A stretch of 64,000 nucleotides of DNA, taken from assembly GCF_018343775.1 (NCBI RefSeq), contig NZ_CP074349.1, positions 1,912,001 to 1,976,000 on the forward strand. The letters run 5' to 3'. The position numbers and the translations under genes were made by a program. This DNA comes from Pseudomonas cichorii (GTDB lineage: Bacteria; Pseudomonadota; Gammaproteobacteria; Pseudomonadales; Pseudomonadaceae). This document shows positions 1-8,498 of this stretch, in pieces (positions within the stretch are counted from its first letter, which is position 1; every line of letters starts with the position of its first letter). The notes under the pieces were generated by a model. The model was not told the origin of the DNA, searched no databases, and worked only from the letters and a program-made list of their open reading frames with translations.

Positions 1-2
1 CG

Positions 3-548
3 TTCATCACTTCCAATGTCGAGGATGTCTGGGGAGATATCTATCGAAACCATCGCATGCTGACGGAAGATCCGGTTATTCGTTGTTATCGCAATACACA
101 GGGCTTTGTCGATTGGCGCGAGGCGTTCAAGCAGTATCAGGCGCCTGATTGCTACAACGCCGCGGTTGAGGCCTGCCAATTGCTGCCGGCCTTGTCCTAC
201 GGGTACTCCAGCCATTGTCGGGGTGTCAGTGGTGTGACTTCGGTATGTACCTTGAGCGCGATGCAGCGTGCCACTACCACCGAGGACCGATACCTGCTGA
301 GCAGTCTGGTCCCTGTGCTTCATACGGTCGGCAGGGGAACCCGATTCCGTTCCCATGGCCTTACTGTGAAGGAGCTGGAAATCCTGCAGTGGGCACGTGA
401 TGGCAAGACGGCCTGGGAAATTGCCTTGATCCGCGAGGTGTCCGAGGCCACGATCAAATATCACTTCAAGATGATCTACAGCAAGCTCGGGGTCGCCAAT
501 CGGGCTCAGGCCGTGGGGGAGGCTCTGTGTCGAGGCCTGATCAAATGA
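3..548 (+). CDS. LuxR-family transcriptional regulator, C-terminal part
   Basis: The reading frame is open from the first bases of the window, so the true start lies upstream and only about 181 C-terminal residues are present. The last 65 residues, from the segment beginning GLTVKELEILQWARDGK, form a typical GerE/LuxR helix-turn-helix with the pattern TxxExxxLxWxxxGKtxxEIAxxxxVSxxTxKxHxxxIxxKL. The upstream part resembles the end of an N-acyl-homoserine-lactone-binding domain, as in quorum-sensing LuxR solos, but too little is visible to judge ligand residues. No luxI synthase is seen nearby. It should act as a cytoplasmic DNA-binding regulator. The family call is firm; the ligand is inference. 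Confidence 0.85.
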   Translation, partial: FITSNVEDVWGDIYRNHRMLTEDPVIRCYRNTQGFVDWREAFKQYQAPDCYNAAVEACQLLPALSYGYSSHCRGVSGVTSVCTLSAMQRATTTEDRYLLSSLVPVLHTVGRGTRFRSHGLTVKELEILQWARDGKTAWEIALIREVSEATIKYHFKMIYSKLGVANRAQAVGEALCRGLIK

Positions 549-550
549 GC

Positions 551-584
551 AAAAAAAACCGCGAGAACAAGAATGTTGTCGCGG
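551..584 (-). terminator. intrinsic terminator of the DUF3509 gene
   Basis: Read on the minus strand, an interrupted stem CCGCG/CGCGG with an inner ACAA/TTGT pairing is followed by eight T. It lies downstream of the DUF3509 gene. A second strong hairpin with perfect arms GCCGCCGA/TCGGCGGC sits between them at 603-624. Confidence 0.75.
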
Positions 585-647
585 ATAACAAGGGAGGAGG
601 TTGCCGCCGATTGCAGTCGGCGGCTGGATGCAGGAGGAAGCGTGTGA

Positions 648-926
648 TCAGCGGGTGTGATAGGTCGGCAGGTCAAAACGTTGCTGGCTTTGCAGCATCG
701 TGATGGCAGGCAAATCACTGGCCTGGGCTGCCAGGTCACGGCGAATCGCGCTGATGACCCACTCAAGCTGAACAGGCGTGTGCAGTTGTGCGTAAGAGAT
801 GGAACGGCGGATCTGTTTGCCTTCGTTATCGCGCAAGGACAGGAGCACACCACCGTCAGGACGAGGCTGAGTGGTCACGGTGTAGCTGGAGAATACGGAT
901 GCGAATTTTTCTTGGATAAAAGACAT
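648..926 (-). CDS. DUF3509 family protein
   Basis: Small cytoplasmic protein of 92 residues resembling the Pseudomonas-restricted DUF3509 family, whose function is unknown. Visible features are the N-terminal FIQEKFASVF segment, a TTQPRPDGGVLLSLRD strand region and a tail rich in charged residues; there is no signal peptide or membrane segment. I chose the ATG at 926 because a GGAG lies nine bases upstream; an in-frame ATG at 941 would add five residues but has no good ribosome site. It is a single gene with its own terminator. The family assignment is from memory of the pattern. Confidence 0.75.
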   Translation of the reverse strand: MSFIQEKFASVFSSYTVTTQPRPDGGVLLSLRDNEGKQIRRSISYAQLHTPVQLEWVISAIRRDLAAQASDLPAITMLQSQQRFDLPTYHTR

Positions 927-1226
927 GTCTAGCGGCTCCATTGCTCACGGGATAACAAACCTGCAAGTACTGTTGCAGCGTCCATGCCAGCGTTTGCGTT
1001 TTATTAAAATCCTTTAAAATCAATGGCTTGAAAATATGATGTTTTTCATCTTTCGTGCAATTTGCATGAATGGCCATCGTGCATCCTGCATTTTGCTGGT
1101 TGTGGCCACAGTGGATGCAGGCGGGAATATTTTCCTATGAGACGCATAGCTTGACCTGTGGCCCTCATCTGACAAGACTTGGGCTCATTGTATCGAGCGC
1201 CATTAGTGGCATTGAGGGAGAAACCT

Positions 1227-1757
1227 ATGACCGATCCAGGCACCCATGCCCCGAAAACCATGACGGATGATGAAGCCGCCGAGTTCGCCGAGCAGGTTTT
1301 CGAAGTCGCCCGGCAAGGTGATGCACTGATGTTGAGTCGGCTGCTGGAGAAGGGGCTGCCTGTCAATCTGCGCAATCACAAGGGCGATACGCTGCTGATG
1401 CTCGCCAGTTACTACGGCCAGCAGGAAGCCGTGCGTGTGCTGCTTGAACACAAGGCCGACCCGCACATCCGTAATGACAATGGCCAGAGCCCGATTGCCG
1501 GTGCTGCGTTCAAGGGTGATCTTGCGGTCGTCAAACTTCTTGTCGAGTCGGGTGCGGATGTGGAGGGTGCTTCGGCGGACGGTCGGACTGCCCTGATGAT
1601 GGCTGCGATGTTCAACCGTAGCGAAATCGTCGATTACCTGATCGGAAAGGGTGCCAACCCCCATGCCCGCGACGCCAAGGGCGTCAACGCCCTGGCGGCT
1701 GCCCAGGCGATGGGCGCAACGGAAACCGCCGCTCAGTTGAGCAAACTGATGGTTTAG
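1227..1757 (+). CDS. ankyrin-repeat protein
   Basis: Protein of 176 residues with four to five ankyrin repeats between about residues 25 and 170, recognisable from repeated GDTLLMLASYYG, G.SPIAGAAFKGD and GRTALMMAAMFNR consensus blocks, each followed by VxxLLxxGADPxxR-type helices. There is no signal peptide, so it is probably a cytoplasmic protein-protein interaction module. The start is the ATG at 1227, preceded by GGGAG six bases upstream; a longer in-frame start at 1179 lacks this. Pseudomonas ankyrin proteins are often linked to catalase or oxidative stress, but no such gene is adjacent here and the partner is unknown. Confidence 0.88.
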   Translation: MTDPGTHAPKTMTDDEAAEFAEQVFEVARQGDALMLSRLLEKGLPVNLRNHKGDTLLMLASYYGQQEAVRVLLEHKADPHIRNDNGQSPIAGAAFKGDLAVVKLLVESGADVEGASADGRTALMMAAMFNRSEIVDYLIGKGANPHARDAKGVNALAAAQAMGATETAAQLSKLMV

Positions 1758-1841
1758 CGCGCTGATCCTGAATCGATAGAGGTGTGCAGCGTTTCCCGTT
1801 ATCCTGCGCGCCTCGTTTTTGCCTCTATCAGGATCTCCCCC

Positions 1842-2366
1842 ATGAAAGACTCCCTCATTGAATTAATCAGCAAAATCAGTTCGGGCTGCATGGGGGAAGA
1901 CGAGATCGCAGGCATCGCCGCCGAAGCCGCTCAGGCTTACGCGGACCCCGAAGCCTTTCTGGCAGCCAATCCGGATATCAACTACGACGATACGTTTCCC
2001 ATTCCTCTGGGCGAGTGGGTAGTGGTCGGTAGCTTGCCGGAAACCGTGCTGTTCCAGGCGGACACTTACATGGATCTGTTCGAGCAGATCGTGCAGTCGT
2101 TCGGCAAGGATGTATCTTTCAACATCAAGCCAAAGCAACTGGCCAAGGTGGAGGCTTTGACCGCCCTCAACCGTATCCAGATCCAGCTCAGCAGCATGAA
2201 CAAGGAAATGGGCGGCTACGTGCTTGTGGATTTCAGCCAGCCGCTGGACGACGAACTTCAGGCGGTGCTGGTCTACGGCTGTGATGAGGCGCGAGTGCTG
2301 GAGCTGGCGGCTACTGTCGGCATCCATGCTGCATCGTCATTGCAGGCGCTCAAAGCCAACGCCTAA
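1842..2366 (+). CDS. conserved hypothetical protein
   Basis: Acidic cytoplasmic protein of 174 residues that I do not recognise. It has an N-terminal helical part with EDEIAGIAAEAAQAY, a central segment containing PIPLGEWVVVGSLPETVLFQAD, and no signal peptide or membrane helix. The start at 1842 has AGGA eight bases upstream. It ends four bases into the convergent ZIP transporter gene (stop codons overlap at 2363-2366), so the two genes are tail to tail. No function is offered. Confidence 0.7.
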   Translation: MKDSLIELISKISSGCMGEDEIAGIAAEAAQAYADPEAFLAANPDINYDDTFPIPLGEWVVVGSLPETVLFQADTYMDLFEQIVQSFGKDVSFNIKPKQLAKVEALTALNRIQIQLSSMNKEMGGYVLVDFSQPLDDELQAVLVYGCDEARVLELAATVGIHAASSLQALKANA

Positions 2367-3289
2367 CCCAGGGCTGTATCCAGGAACATCATGACCCCGA
2401 AGCCCAGCATCAGGCCCAGTGTGGCTGAGGTCTGGTGACCATTGCGGTGGGTTTCCGGGATGACTTCGTGGGACACCACGAAAATCATCGCACCTGCTGC
2501 CAGACCAAGGCTCAGCGGGTAGGCAATCGCAAAACCGCTGGAAATCCCCAGGCCGACCAGCGAGCCCAGGGGCTCCATCAGGCCTGAGCCGATTGCCACC
2601 AGCATGGCCTTGAATGCCGAAAGGCCGGTTGCCCGTAACGCCAGGGCAATTGCCAGACCTTCGGGAATATCCTGGATGGCAATGGCGGTGGTCAGTGGCA
2701 TGCCCACATTCATGTCGCCGCCGGCAAAGCTGACGCCAATGGCCATGCCTTCCGGCAGGTTGTGCAGGGTGATTGCCAGCACGAACAGCCAGACCCTGTT
2801 GATACGGTCGGAATCAGGTCCCTGTCGACCGACGCTTTCGTGCTCATGGGGTGTGAATCGGTCCAGGCCGAGCATCAACAGCACCCCAAGTCCCAGGCCC
2901 GAAACCACGGTGGCAGCCGCGAGCGGGCCATTGCCGGTAATCTCCCGGGCTGCGGCCAGCCCCGGCAAAATCAGCGAAAAGGAGCTGGCGGCCAGCATCA
3001 TTCCGGCAGCAAAACCGAGCATGATGTCCTGGGTTCGCTGGCTGATGTTGCGGAAGGCGACAGCCATGACCGCACCCAGCGCCGTGGCCCCGAAACCTGC
3101 CGAGCCGCCGATCAGGGCGTAGGTCAGATTGCTCTGATTGGTCCCGAAGAAGGCGTTATAGAGACTGGCGGCCCCCAGGCCCAGCACGATGATCAGCGCC
3201 AGGATAAATCCCAGGCTTACCAGCGGGCTGGTCTGCAGTTGAGCCGACCATGTCGCCCAGAGTGTGCGGGGTTGAAGGGGTGTTTGCAT
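2363..3289 (-). CDS. ZIP-family divalent metal transporter (GufA/ZupT-like)
   Basis: Inner-membrane protein of about 308 residues with eight or so hydrophobic segments. Two ZIP signature helices are visible: one with HNLPEGMAIGVSFAGGD and one with AIQDIPEGLAIALALRATG, whose His, Asn, Pro and Glu form the metal site in this family. A histidine-containing loop (TPHEHES) precedes them. The family imports zinc or other divalent cations; the metal is not predictable here. I prefer the start at 3289 (ACAGG nine bases upstream) over the ATG at 3313, which has no ribosome site. It is convergent with the preceding hypothetical gene. Confidence 0.88.
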   Translation of the reverse strand: MQTPLQPRTLWATWSAQLQTSPLVSLGFILALIIVLGLGAASLYNAFFGTNQSNLTYALIGGSAGFGATALGAVMAVAFRNISQRTQDIMLGFAAGMMLAASSFSLILPGLAAAREITGNGPLAAATVVSGLGLGVLLMLGLDRFTPHEHESVGRQGPDSDRINRVWLFVLAITLHNLPEGMAIGVSFAGGDMNVGMPLTTAIAIQDIPEGLAIALALRATGLSAFKAMLVAIGSGLMEPLGSLVGLGISSGFAIAYPLSLGLAAGAMIFVVSHEVIPETHRNGHQTSATLGLMLGFGVMMFLDTALG

Positions 3290-3417
3290 GGAGGACGACC
3301 TGTCTGGAAACATGATTCAAAGGATAGCGGACTCAGTTTCCGAGCATGAAAATATGCGGTTGGTTCAATGGAGCTGACTATTCTCTATTCCGTCATTACT
3401 CAATCGGGAACACCATC

Positions 3418-3609
3418 ATGGGCTCCACTTTCAATAGCCTGATCGGCTTGATCATTCTTGCTCTGGATATCTGGGCCATCATCAATGTACTGAAAAGCAG
3501 TGCCAGCACCGGGGCGAAAATCCTCTGGATACTGCTGATCCTGTTGCTGCCGGTATTGGGGCTGATCATCTGGGCCATTGCCGGACCGCGGGGCAATGTT
3601 CGTATCTGA
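3418..3609 (+). CDS. small PLDc_N-domain membrane protein
   Basis: Protein of 63 residues with two hydrophobic segments: residues about 7-24, and 36-56 with LWILLILLLPVLGLIIWAIAGPR. This pattern is the phospholipase-D nuclease N-terminal (PLDc_N) domain found at the start of cardiolipin synthases, here standing alone. It probably sits in the inner membrane; its role is unknown. The start at 3418 follows a GGGAA. Upstream in-frame codons back to 3346 are possible but lack a ribosome site and would put polar residues in front. Confidence 0.8.
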   Translation: MGSTFNSLIGLIILALDIWAIINVLKSSASTGAKILWILLILLLPVLGLIIWAIAGPRGNVRI

Positions 3610-3626
3610 GGTAGCGGCTTTATCTG

Positions 3627-3706
3627 CTGTAGGAGCGGATTCATCCGCGAAACCTTCCAGACGATACATATACGGGGGCTTTCGCGAATGAATTCGCTAC
3701 TACATG
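3627..3706. repeat. REPIN (inverted pair of Pseudomonas REP elements)
   Basis: Two REP units face each other: TGTAGGAGCGGATTCATCCG at 3627-3650 and its near reverse complement at 3680-3705, separated by about 30 bases. The same core recurs near 11683, 15401 and 53284 in this window. Confidence 0.8.
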
Positions 3707-3847
3707 CCTGTATTACCTTCTACGGACCATCAAGTTTGCGGTCATGCAGTGATGAGGTTCGACCTGTCATCTTTCGCAACGTAGAATGCGCGCCTTTCTT
3801 GTGGGCGGTCGGCCGTCCTGTCATCAGTCTTTAGCGGGAGCTTACCC

Positions 3848-4708
3848 ATGAGCGATTATCAGGAAACGTTATACGAAGGCTATGGCCAACGCTTTCGTAT
3901 GGAAAAAATGCTGCACGAAGTCCGTACGGAACATCAGCATCTGGTGATTTTCCAGAACCCGCGCATGGGGCGGGTCATGGCGCTGGATGGCGTGATCCAG
4001 ACCACCGAAGCCGATGAGTTCATCTACCACGAGATGCTGACCCATGTGCCGATCCTGGCTCATGGAGCTGCCAAGCGTGTACTGATCATTGGTGGCGGTG
4101 ACGGCGGCATGCTGCGCGAAGTCGCCAAGCACTTGAGCGTCGAGCACATCACCATGGTCGAGATCGACGCCACCGTAGTGGAAATGTGCAAGGAGTTCCT
4201 GCCCAACCACTCCAGCGGTGCCTTCGAGGACTCGCGTCTGAATCTGGTGATCGATGACGGCATGCGTTTCGTCGCGACCACCGAAGAGAAGTTCGATGTG
4301 ATCATTTCCGACTCCACCGACCCGATCGGGCCGGGTGAAGTGCTGTTCTCGGAAAACTTCTATCAGGCCTGCCATCGCTGCCTGAACGAAAACGGCATCC
4401 TGGTTACCCAGAACGGCACACCGTTCATGCAATTGAGCGGCGTGCAGACGACTGCTGGCCGTATGAATGGCCTGTTCGCGGACTGGCATTTCTATCAGGC
4501 GGCAATCCCCACCTACATCGGTGGCGCGATGACCTTCGCCTGGGGTTCTACCAATACCACCTATCGCAAGCTGCCACTGGAAACCCTGCGCCAGCGCTTT
4601 GCCGGCAGCGGTATTGTTACTCGCTATTACAACCCGGAAATCCACATCGGCGCGTTCGCCTTGCCGCAGTACGTGCTGCAGGCAGTGAGCAAACCCAGCA
4701 ACGACTGA
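3848..4708 (+). CDS. speE: spermidine synthase
   Basis: Polyamine aminopropyltransferase of 286 residues that transfers the propylamine group of decarboxylated S-adenosylmethionine to putrescine to make spermidine, in the cytoplasm. The nucleotide-binding GGGDGG lies at residues 82-87, the acidic MVEID at 103-107, and the catalytic DSTDPIGP at 155-162. Length is normal for the bacterial family. A GGGAG ribosome site precedes the ATG. In P. aeruginosa speE lies close to the same type of LtaS-like sulfatase gene that follows here. A GGCATGA/TCATGCC hairpin at about 4723-4752 may end the transcript. Confidence 0.95.
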   Translation: MSDYQETLYEGYGQRFRMEKMLHEVRTEHQHLVIFQNPRMGRVMALDGVIQTTEADEFIYHEMLTHVPILAHGAAKRVLIIGGGDGGMLREVAKHLSVEHITMVEIDATVVEMCKEFLPNHSSGAFEDSRLNLVIDDGMRFVATTEEKFDVIISDSTDPIGPGEVLFSENFYQACHRCLNENGILVTQNGTPFMQLSGVQTTAGRMNGLFADWHFYQAAIPTYIGGAMTFAWGSTNTTYRKLPLETLRQRFAGSGIVTRYYNPEIHIGAFALPQYVLQAVSKPSND

Positions 4709-4983
4709 GGTTTTTCTACCACAGGCATGATCTGAGTCCCTCAAGGTCATGCCAGCAGGGGCAGTTATCACAGTACGGTGTCTGGTGCTTGCCAGGTGCC
4801 GTACAACAAATTTTTCACACCCGCTTGTCGAAAATGGCGCGCGATCATTCAGGGCCTCGTCCTGACAAGCGCTAAAAACACGGCAATCACGTAATATCTG
4901 CCCCCCATGCGCTGCCTCCTGTTTCGGGTCGGCAGGTATCGCATATCCGACTCAACTCCTGAATCCACCGGATCCTGACAAAA

Positions 4984-7077
4984 ATGGCTAACACGGACGC
5001 CCAGATTCATCGGCAAGCTTTGTCCCGTCTGCAACACCCAACCGTCAAATCACACCTGGCCTACATCCTGCTCAGCGGCCTGACCCTGATGGTGATGTAC
5101 ACTCTGCTGCGTATCGGGTTGCTGGTCTACAACCGTGAAATGATTGGCGAGACGCCAGCGTCGACCTTTATCGAAGCGTTGTTCAACGGCATGCGTTTCG
5201 ACCTGCGCCTGACGATCTATCTGCTCATTCCTCTGATGCTGTCGCTGTTCAGTGTCCGTGCCATGGCTGCACGGGGTTTCTTCCGGTTCTGGCTGACCCT
5301 GGTCGGCAGCATCACGCTGTTCCTCGGCCTGATGGAAATGGACTTCTATCGTGAGTTCCACCAGCGCCTGAACGGTCTGGTGTTCCAGTACGTGAAGGAA
5401 GATCCGAAGACCGTCCTGAGCATGCTCTGGTACGGCTTCCCGGTGGTTCGTTATCTGCTGGCGTGGGCACTGGTTACCTGGTTGTTGAGCCTGGTGTTCA
5501 AGGGCATCGATCGCGTGACTCGTCCGCGTCGCGAATTCAGCGTTGGCAGTGGCAGCAATCGCTCGATTGCGCCCTGGTACATGCGCGTCGGTGTGTTCTT
5601 CGTCGTGCTGGTCATTGCTGTCATTTCTGCCCGTGGCACCTTGCGTCAAGGCCCGCCACTGCGTTGGGGCGATGCTTACACCACCGAATCGAACTTCGCC
5701 AACCAGTTGGGCCTCAACGGCACGCTGACGCTGATCACGGCCGCGAAAAGCCGCATGTCCGAAGATCGCGACAATATCTGGAAAGCCACCTTGCCTCAGT
5801 CTGAGGCACAGCAGGTCGTGCGCGACATGCTGCTGACCAGCCATGACCAGTTGATCGATCCGAACATTGCGGCAGTACGTCGCGAGTTCACGCCGCCCGT
5901 TGAAAACACGCTGCCAATCCGCAACGTTGTGGTCATCCTGATGGAAAGCTTCGCAGGCCACTCGGTCGGCGCTCTGGGCGATAAAGCCAACATCACCCCT
6001 TACTTCGACAAACTGTCCAAGGAAGGTCTGCTGTTCGATCACTTCTTCTCCAACGGCACCCACACCCACCAGGGCATGTTCGCTACCATGGCGTGCTTCC
6101 CGAACCTGCCGGGCTTCGAGTACCTGATGCAGACGCCAGAAGGCAGCCACAAACTGTCGGGCCTGCCGCAACTGCTCAGCACCGGGCGCAACTACGACGA
6201 TGTCTATGTCTACAACGGCAACTTTGCCTGGGACAACCAGTCGGGTTTCTTCAGCAACCAGGGCATGACCAACTTTGTCGGTCGTGAAGACTTCGTCAAC
6301 CCGGTGTTCTCCGACCCGACCTGGGGTGTTTCCGACCAGGACATGTTCGACCGTGGCGCCGAGGAGCTCAAAGCCCGCCAGAACGGCAAGCCGTTCTATG
6401 CCTTGCTGCAAACCCTGTCCAACCACACGCCTTACGCCTTGCCGGAAAACCTGCCGGTGGAGCGCGTGACAGGCCATGGTTCGCTGGACGAGCATTTGAC
6501 CGCCATGCGTTATTCCGACTGGGCACTGGGACAATTCTTCGAGAAGGCCAAGAAAGAGCCTTACTTCAAGAACACCCTGTTCGTAGTGCTGGGTGACCAT
6601 GGTTTTGGCAACAAGATGCAACTGACCGAAATGGACCTGGGCCGCTTCAACGTGCCATTGCTTCTGATCGGGCCGGGCGTGCAGGAGAAGTTCGGCCAGC
6701 GCAGCAGCATCGTGGGTACCCAGGTCGATGTGGTGCCGACCATCATGGGCCGTCTGGGCGGTCAGACCCGCAACCAGTGCTGGGGACGCGATCTGCTGAA
6801 CCTGCCTGAAGGCGACAAGGGCTTTGGTGTGATCAAGCCGTCGGGCAGCGAGCAGGTGGTCGCCATCATCCATGGCAACCGTATCCTGATCGAACCTACG
6901 GAAATGCCTGCCAAGGTCATGACCTACACCCTGGGTGCAAACCCGCATGCCGAAGTGGTGCCCGATGCTCCGGACACGGCCGAGCTCAAGCAGAAGCTGG
7001 AAAGCTTCCTGCAGACCGCTACCAAGAGTCTTCTGGATAACACCGCCGGTGTAGAGGCCAGCAAGAACCGTAACTGA
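4984..7077 (+). CDS. LtaS-like sulfatase/phosphoglycerol-transferase family membrane protein
   Basis: Inner-membrane protein of 697 residues. About five membrane helices occupy residues 25-215, followed by a large periplasmic alkaline-phosphatase/sulfatase fold domain. Likely metal and catalytic residues are Glu321 (LMESFAG), Thr359/Thr361 in the SNGTHTHQG loop, and Asp538-His539 (LGDHG). In Gram-positive bacteria this family makes lipoteichoic acid; in Gram-negatives it includes enzymes that add phosphoglycerol or phosphoethanolamine to glycans or lipids. The substrate here is unknown. It stands alone with a strong terminator downstream. Confidence 0.88.
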   Translation: MANTDAQIHRQALSRLQHPTVKSHLAYILLSGLTLMVMYTLLRIGLLVYNREMIGETPASTFIEALFNGMRFDLRLTIYLLIPLMLSLFSVRAMAARGFFRFWLTLVGSITLFLGLMEMDFYREFHQRLNGLVFQYVKEDPKTVLSMLWYGFPVVRYLLAWALVTWLLSLVFKGIDRVTRPRREFSVGSGSNRSIAPWYMRVGVFFVVLVIAVISARGTLRQGPPLRWGDAYTTESNFANQLGLNGTLTLITAAKSRMSEDRDNIWKATLPQSEAQQVVRDMLLTSHDQLIDPNIAAVRREFTPPVENTLPIRNVVVILMESFAGHSVGALGDKANITPYFDKLSKEGLLFDHFFSNGTHTHQGMFATMACFPNLPGFEYLMQTPEGSHKLSGLPQLLSTGRNYDDVYVYNGNFAWDNQSGFFSNQGMTNFVGREDFVNPVFSDPTWGVSDQDMFDRGAEELKARQNGKPFYALLQTLSNHTPYALPENLPVERVTGHGSLDEHLTAMRYSDWALGQFFEKAKKEPYFKNTLFVVLGDHGFGNKMQLTEMDLGRFNVPLLLIGPGVQEKFGQRSSIVGTQVDVVPTIMGRLGGQTRNQCWGRDLLNLPEGDKGFGVIKPSGSEQVVAIIHGNRILIEPTEMPAKVMTYTLGANPHAEVVPDAPDTAELKQKLESFLQTATKSLLDNTAGVEASKNRN

Positions 7078-7096
7078 TACCGCTGGCTACACAAGG

Positions 7097-7135
7097 AAAG
7101 GCCCTCTGCATCCGATGCGAGGGCCTTTCTTTTTG
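7097..7135 (+). terminator. intrinsic terminator
   Basis: Stem AAAGGCCCTC/GAGGGCCTTT with a ten-base loop followed by CTTTTTG ends the LtaS-like gene. Confidence 0.9.
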
Positions 7136-7218
7136 CCTGCATTTTTCTGGAACGAATGCCGCAGCAAAAAGGTCAAGATCATGTAAGCCAGCGTTCTGGC
7201 TTCGTTCGGGAGGTATTG

Positions 7219-7455
7219 ATGAAACAGTGGGTCATTTCGTATCTCGATAAAGATGGCGTGCAGCAGCGCCATGATATTGATTCACCGGAACGCCCAAGCG
7301 AGGAGGTTGCGGCACGTCTTCTGCGTCCGATTCTGTTTCCGGTCACGGATGAGCTGGATCTCAATGATCTTGAAGGACGCACCGAGGAGCCGACAGTCAA
7401 AACCCTCAAGGACCACAACAGTGTGCAGATTATTTCCATTACAGAAGTAATCTGA
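7219..7455 (+). CDS. small hypothetical protein
   Basis: Protein of 78 residues beginning MKQWVISYLDKDG, with no signal peptide or membrane helix. I do not recognise a family. The start at 7219 has a strong GGGAGG site upstream; an in-frame ATG at 7156 would lie close to the previous terminator and is less likely. A hairpin GGCTGA/TCAGCC at 7531-7546 lies downstream. Coding is supported by the ribosome site and good third-position GC, not by a known family. Confidence 0.65.
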   Translation: MKQWVISYLDKDGVQQRHDIDSPERPSEEVAARLLRPILFPVTDELDLNDLEGRTEEPTVKTLKDHNSVQIISITEVI

Positions 7456-7630
7456 CTCATTTGCACCTGCAAAGACTTGTTGTGTCAGGCACTTGGCAGC
7501 AGGCCCTAGTTGGGTCTACTCTGCAAACGAGGCTGATCCGTCAGCCTTCCAATGTCGAAACCGGGTTGCTACAGATCCGGTCTGGTCAGCTTCATGCTTG
7601 ATTCCCCACTGCGGATTAACTGTCGTGTGG

Positions 7631-7651
7631 CGACCACCAGTCAGGTGGTCG
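7631..7651 (+). promoter_or_regulatory. hairpin in the 5' leader of rraB
   Basis: Perfect eight-base arms CGACCACC/GGTGGTCG with a five-base loop end 48 bases before the rraB start. A folded leader is plausible because RraB acts on the RNA-decay enzyme RNase E, but regulation is only inferred. Confidence 0.35.
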
Positions 7652-7699
7652 TTCTGGAAGAGTTGAAACTCTATCTATCGTTGCATAGGAGGACGTTTC

Positions 7700-8041
7700 A
7701 TGAGCACAGCCTATCAAGAGGACATCAGCAGTCATGTACTGCGCCGCATGAAAGAAGGCGGTTTTGATTTTGCACGTACCTATCCTATCGAGTTCTACGC
7801 CGTCTTCCCGGATGAGGAACGGGCGCGGCAGGCTGCAGGACAATTTCGTGGTGAGTCCATCAATACCCAGATTAATGTGCGTGACGACGGTGCGTGGCAC
7901 TTGCAATTGAGCAAGGTGATGTATGCCACCTATGACGGCATCGGCGACTTCGAGCATGACTTCCAGAACGTGATCTCGCCGATGGACGGTGAGGTTGAAG
8001 GATGGGGCGTCACAGCGGAGGTCAGAAGACTGCACGCATGA
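7700..8041 (+). CDS. rraB: RraB family protein (ribonuclease E inhibitor B)
   Basis: Protein of 113 residues matching the RraB/DUF1260 family: an N-terminal helix with SSHVLRRMKEGGFDF, then a ferredoxin-like part with the family's FPDEERARQAA and the acidic YDGIGDFEHDF segment. In E. coli RraB binds the C-terminal scaffold of RNase E and changes degradosome composition and mRNA stability. AGGAGG lies eight bases before the ATG. It appears monocistronic. Confidence 0.82.
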   Translation: MSTAYQEDISSHVLRRMKEGGFDFARTYPIEFYAVFPDEERARQAAGQFRGESINTQINVRDDGAWHLQLSKVMYATYDGIGDFEHDFQNVISPMDGEVEGWGVTAEVRRLHA

Positions 8042-8144
8042 ATCATCTGTCTGTTAGTAACACGACCGGTCAATTGCGGAGTATGCCGCCATTGGCCGGT
8101 CGTGCTTTTGGCCGCCGGAAAAGGAACGGATGCAGCCGATGTGC

Positions 8145-8259
8145 AAAAAAAAGCCACTCGATGGAGTGGCTTGAAGGGAAGTCCGGTTAGAAAAGCGCCA
8201 GGGCGCAAACTCCAGAAAAAAAATCGAGACAGGCAATCGGGCCTTTGTTTGCTCGGTTA
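8145..8259 (-). ncRNA. candidate small RNA in the rraB-ATP-grasp gap
   Basis: On the minus strand a textbook intrinsic terminator (AAGCCACTC, four-base loop, GAGTGGCTT, then a run of T at 8145-8152) stands where no minus-strand protein gene ends: the flanking genes are both on the plus strand. About 115 bases upstream is a promoter-like pair, TTCATT at 8289-8294 and CATAAT at 8266-8271, with 17-base spacing. Between them is an internal run of eight T and a GCGC hairpin, but no convincing reading frame. The size and shape suggest an Hfq-type regulatory RNA. RgsA (P16), an RpoS-dependent Pseudomonas RNA of similar size, is one identity to test; I cannot confirm it from memory. Confidence 0.6.
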
Positions 8260-8265
8260 CTGGCG

Positions 8266-8294
8266 ATTATGGCGAACTAATATCCCCCAATGAA
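8266..8294 (-). promoter_or_regulatory. possible promoter of the candidate small RNA
   Basis: Minus-strand TTCATT, 17 bases, then CATAAT preceded by GC. The -10 hexamer matches five of six consensus bases and the -35 is weak, which would suit RpoS or an activated sigma-70 promoter. Confidence 0.4.
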
Positions 8295-8498
8295 ATCAAC
8301 ACTGACTATGCTGGTGATAGATTTCGCGATTGCCTGACGCTTCCGAATGAGGCGTAGGAGAAATGGTCATGGCATTTATTGCACAGGAATGGTGCGTTGA
8401 ATGTCTGTTGTTTGCGTAAATCATTGATATCAAAGCGTTTATGCCGATGGCACGGGCCTTGCGAAGGCCTGTAGGTCCATGGTGACAAGGAGTACGGC

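Noticed and set aside
5050..6948. Minus-strand open frame of 632 codons opposite the LtaS-like gene
   Set aside because: The plus-strand gene has metal-site motifs, membrane helices and a terminator; the antisense frame has none of these.
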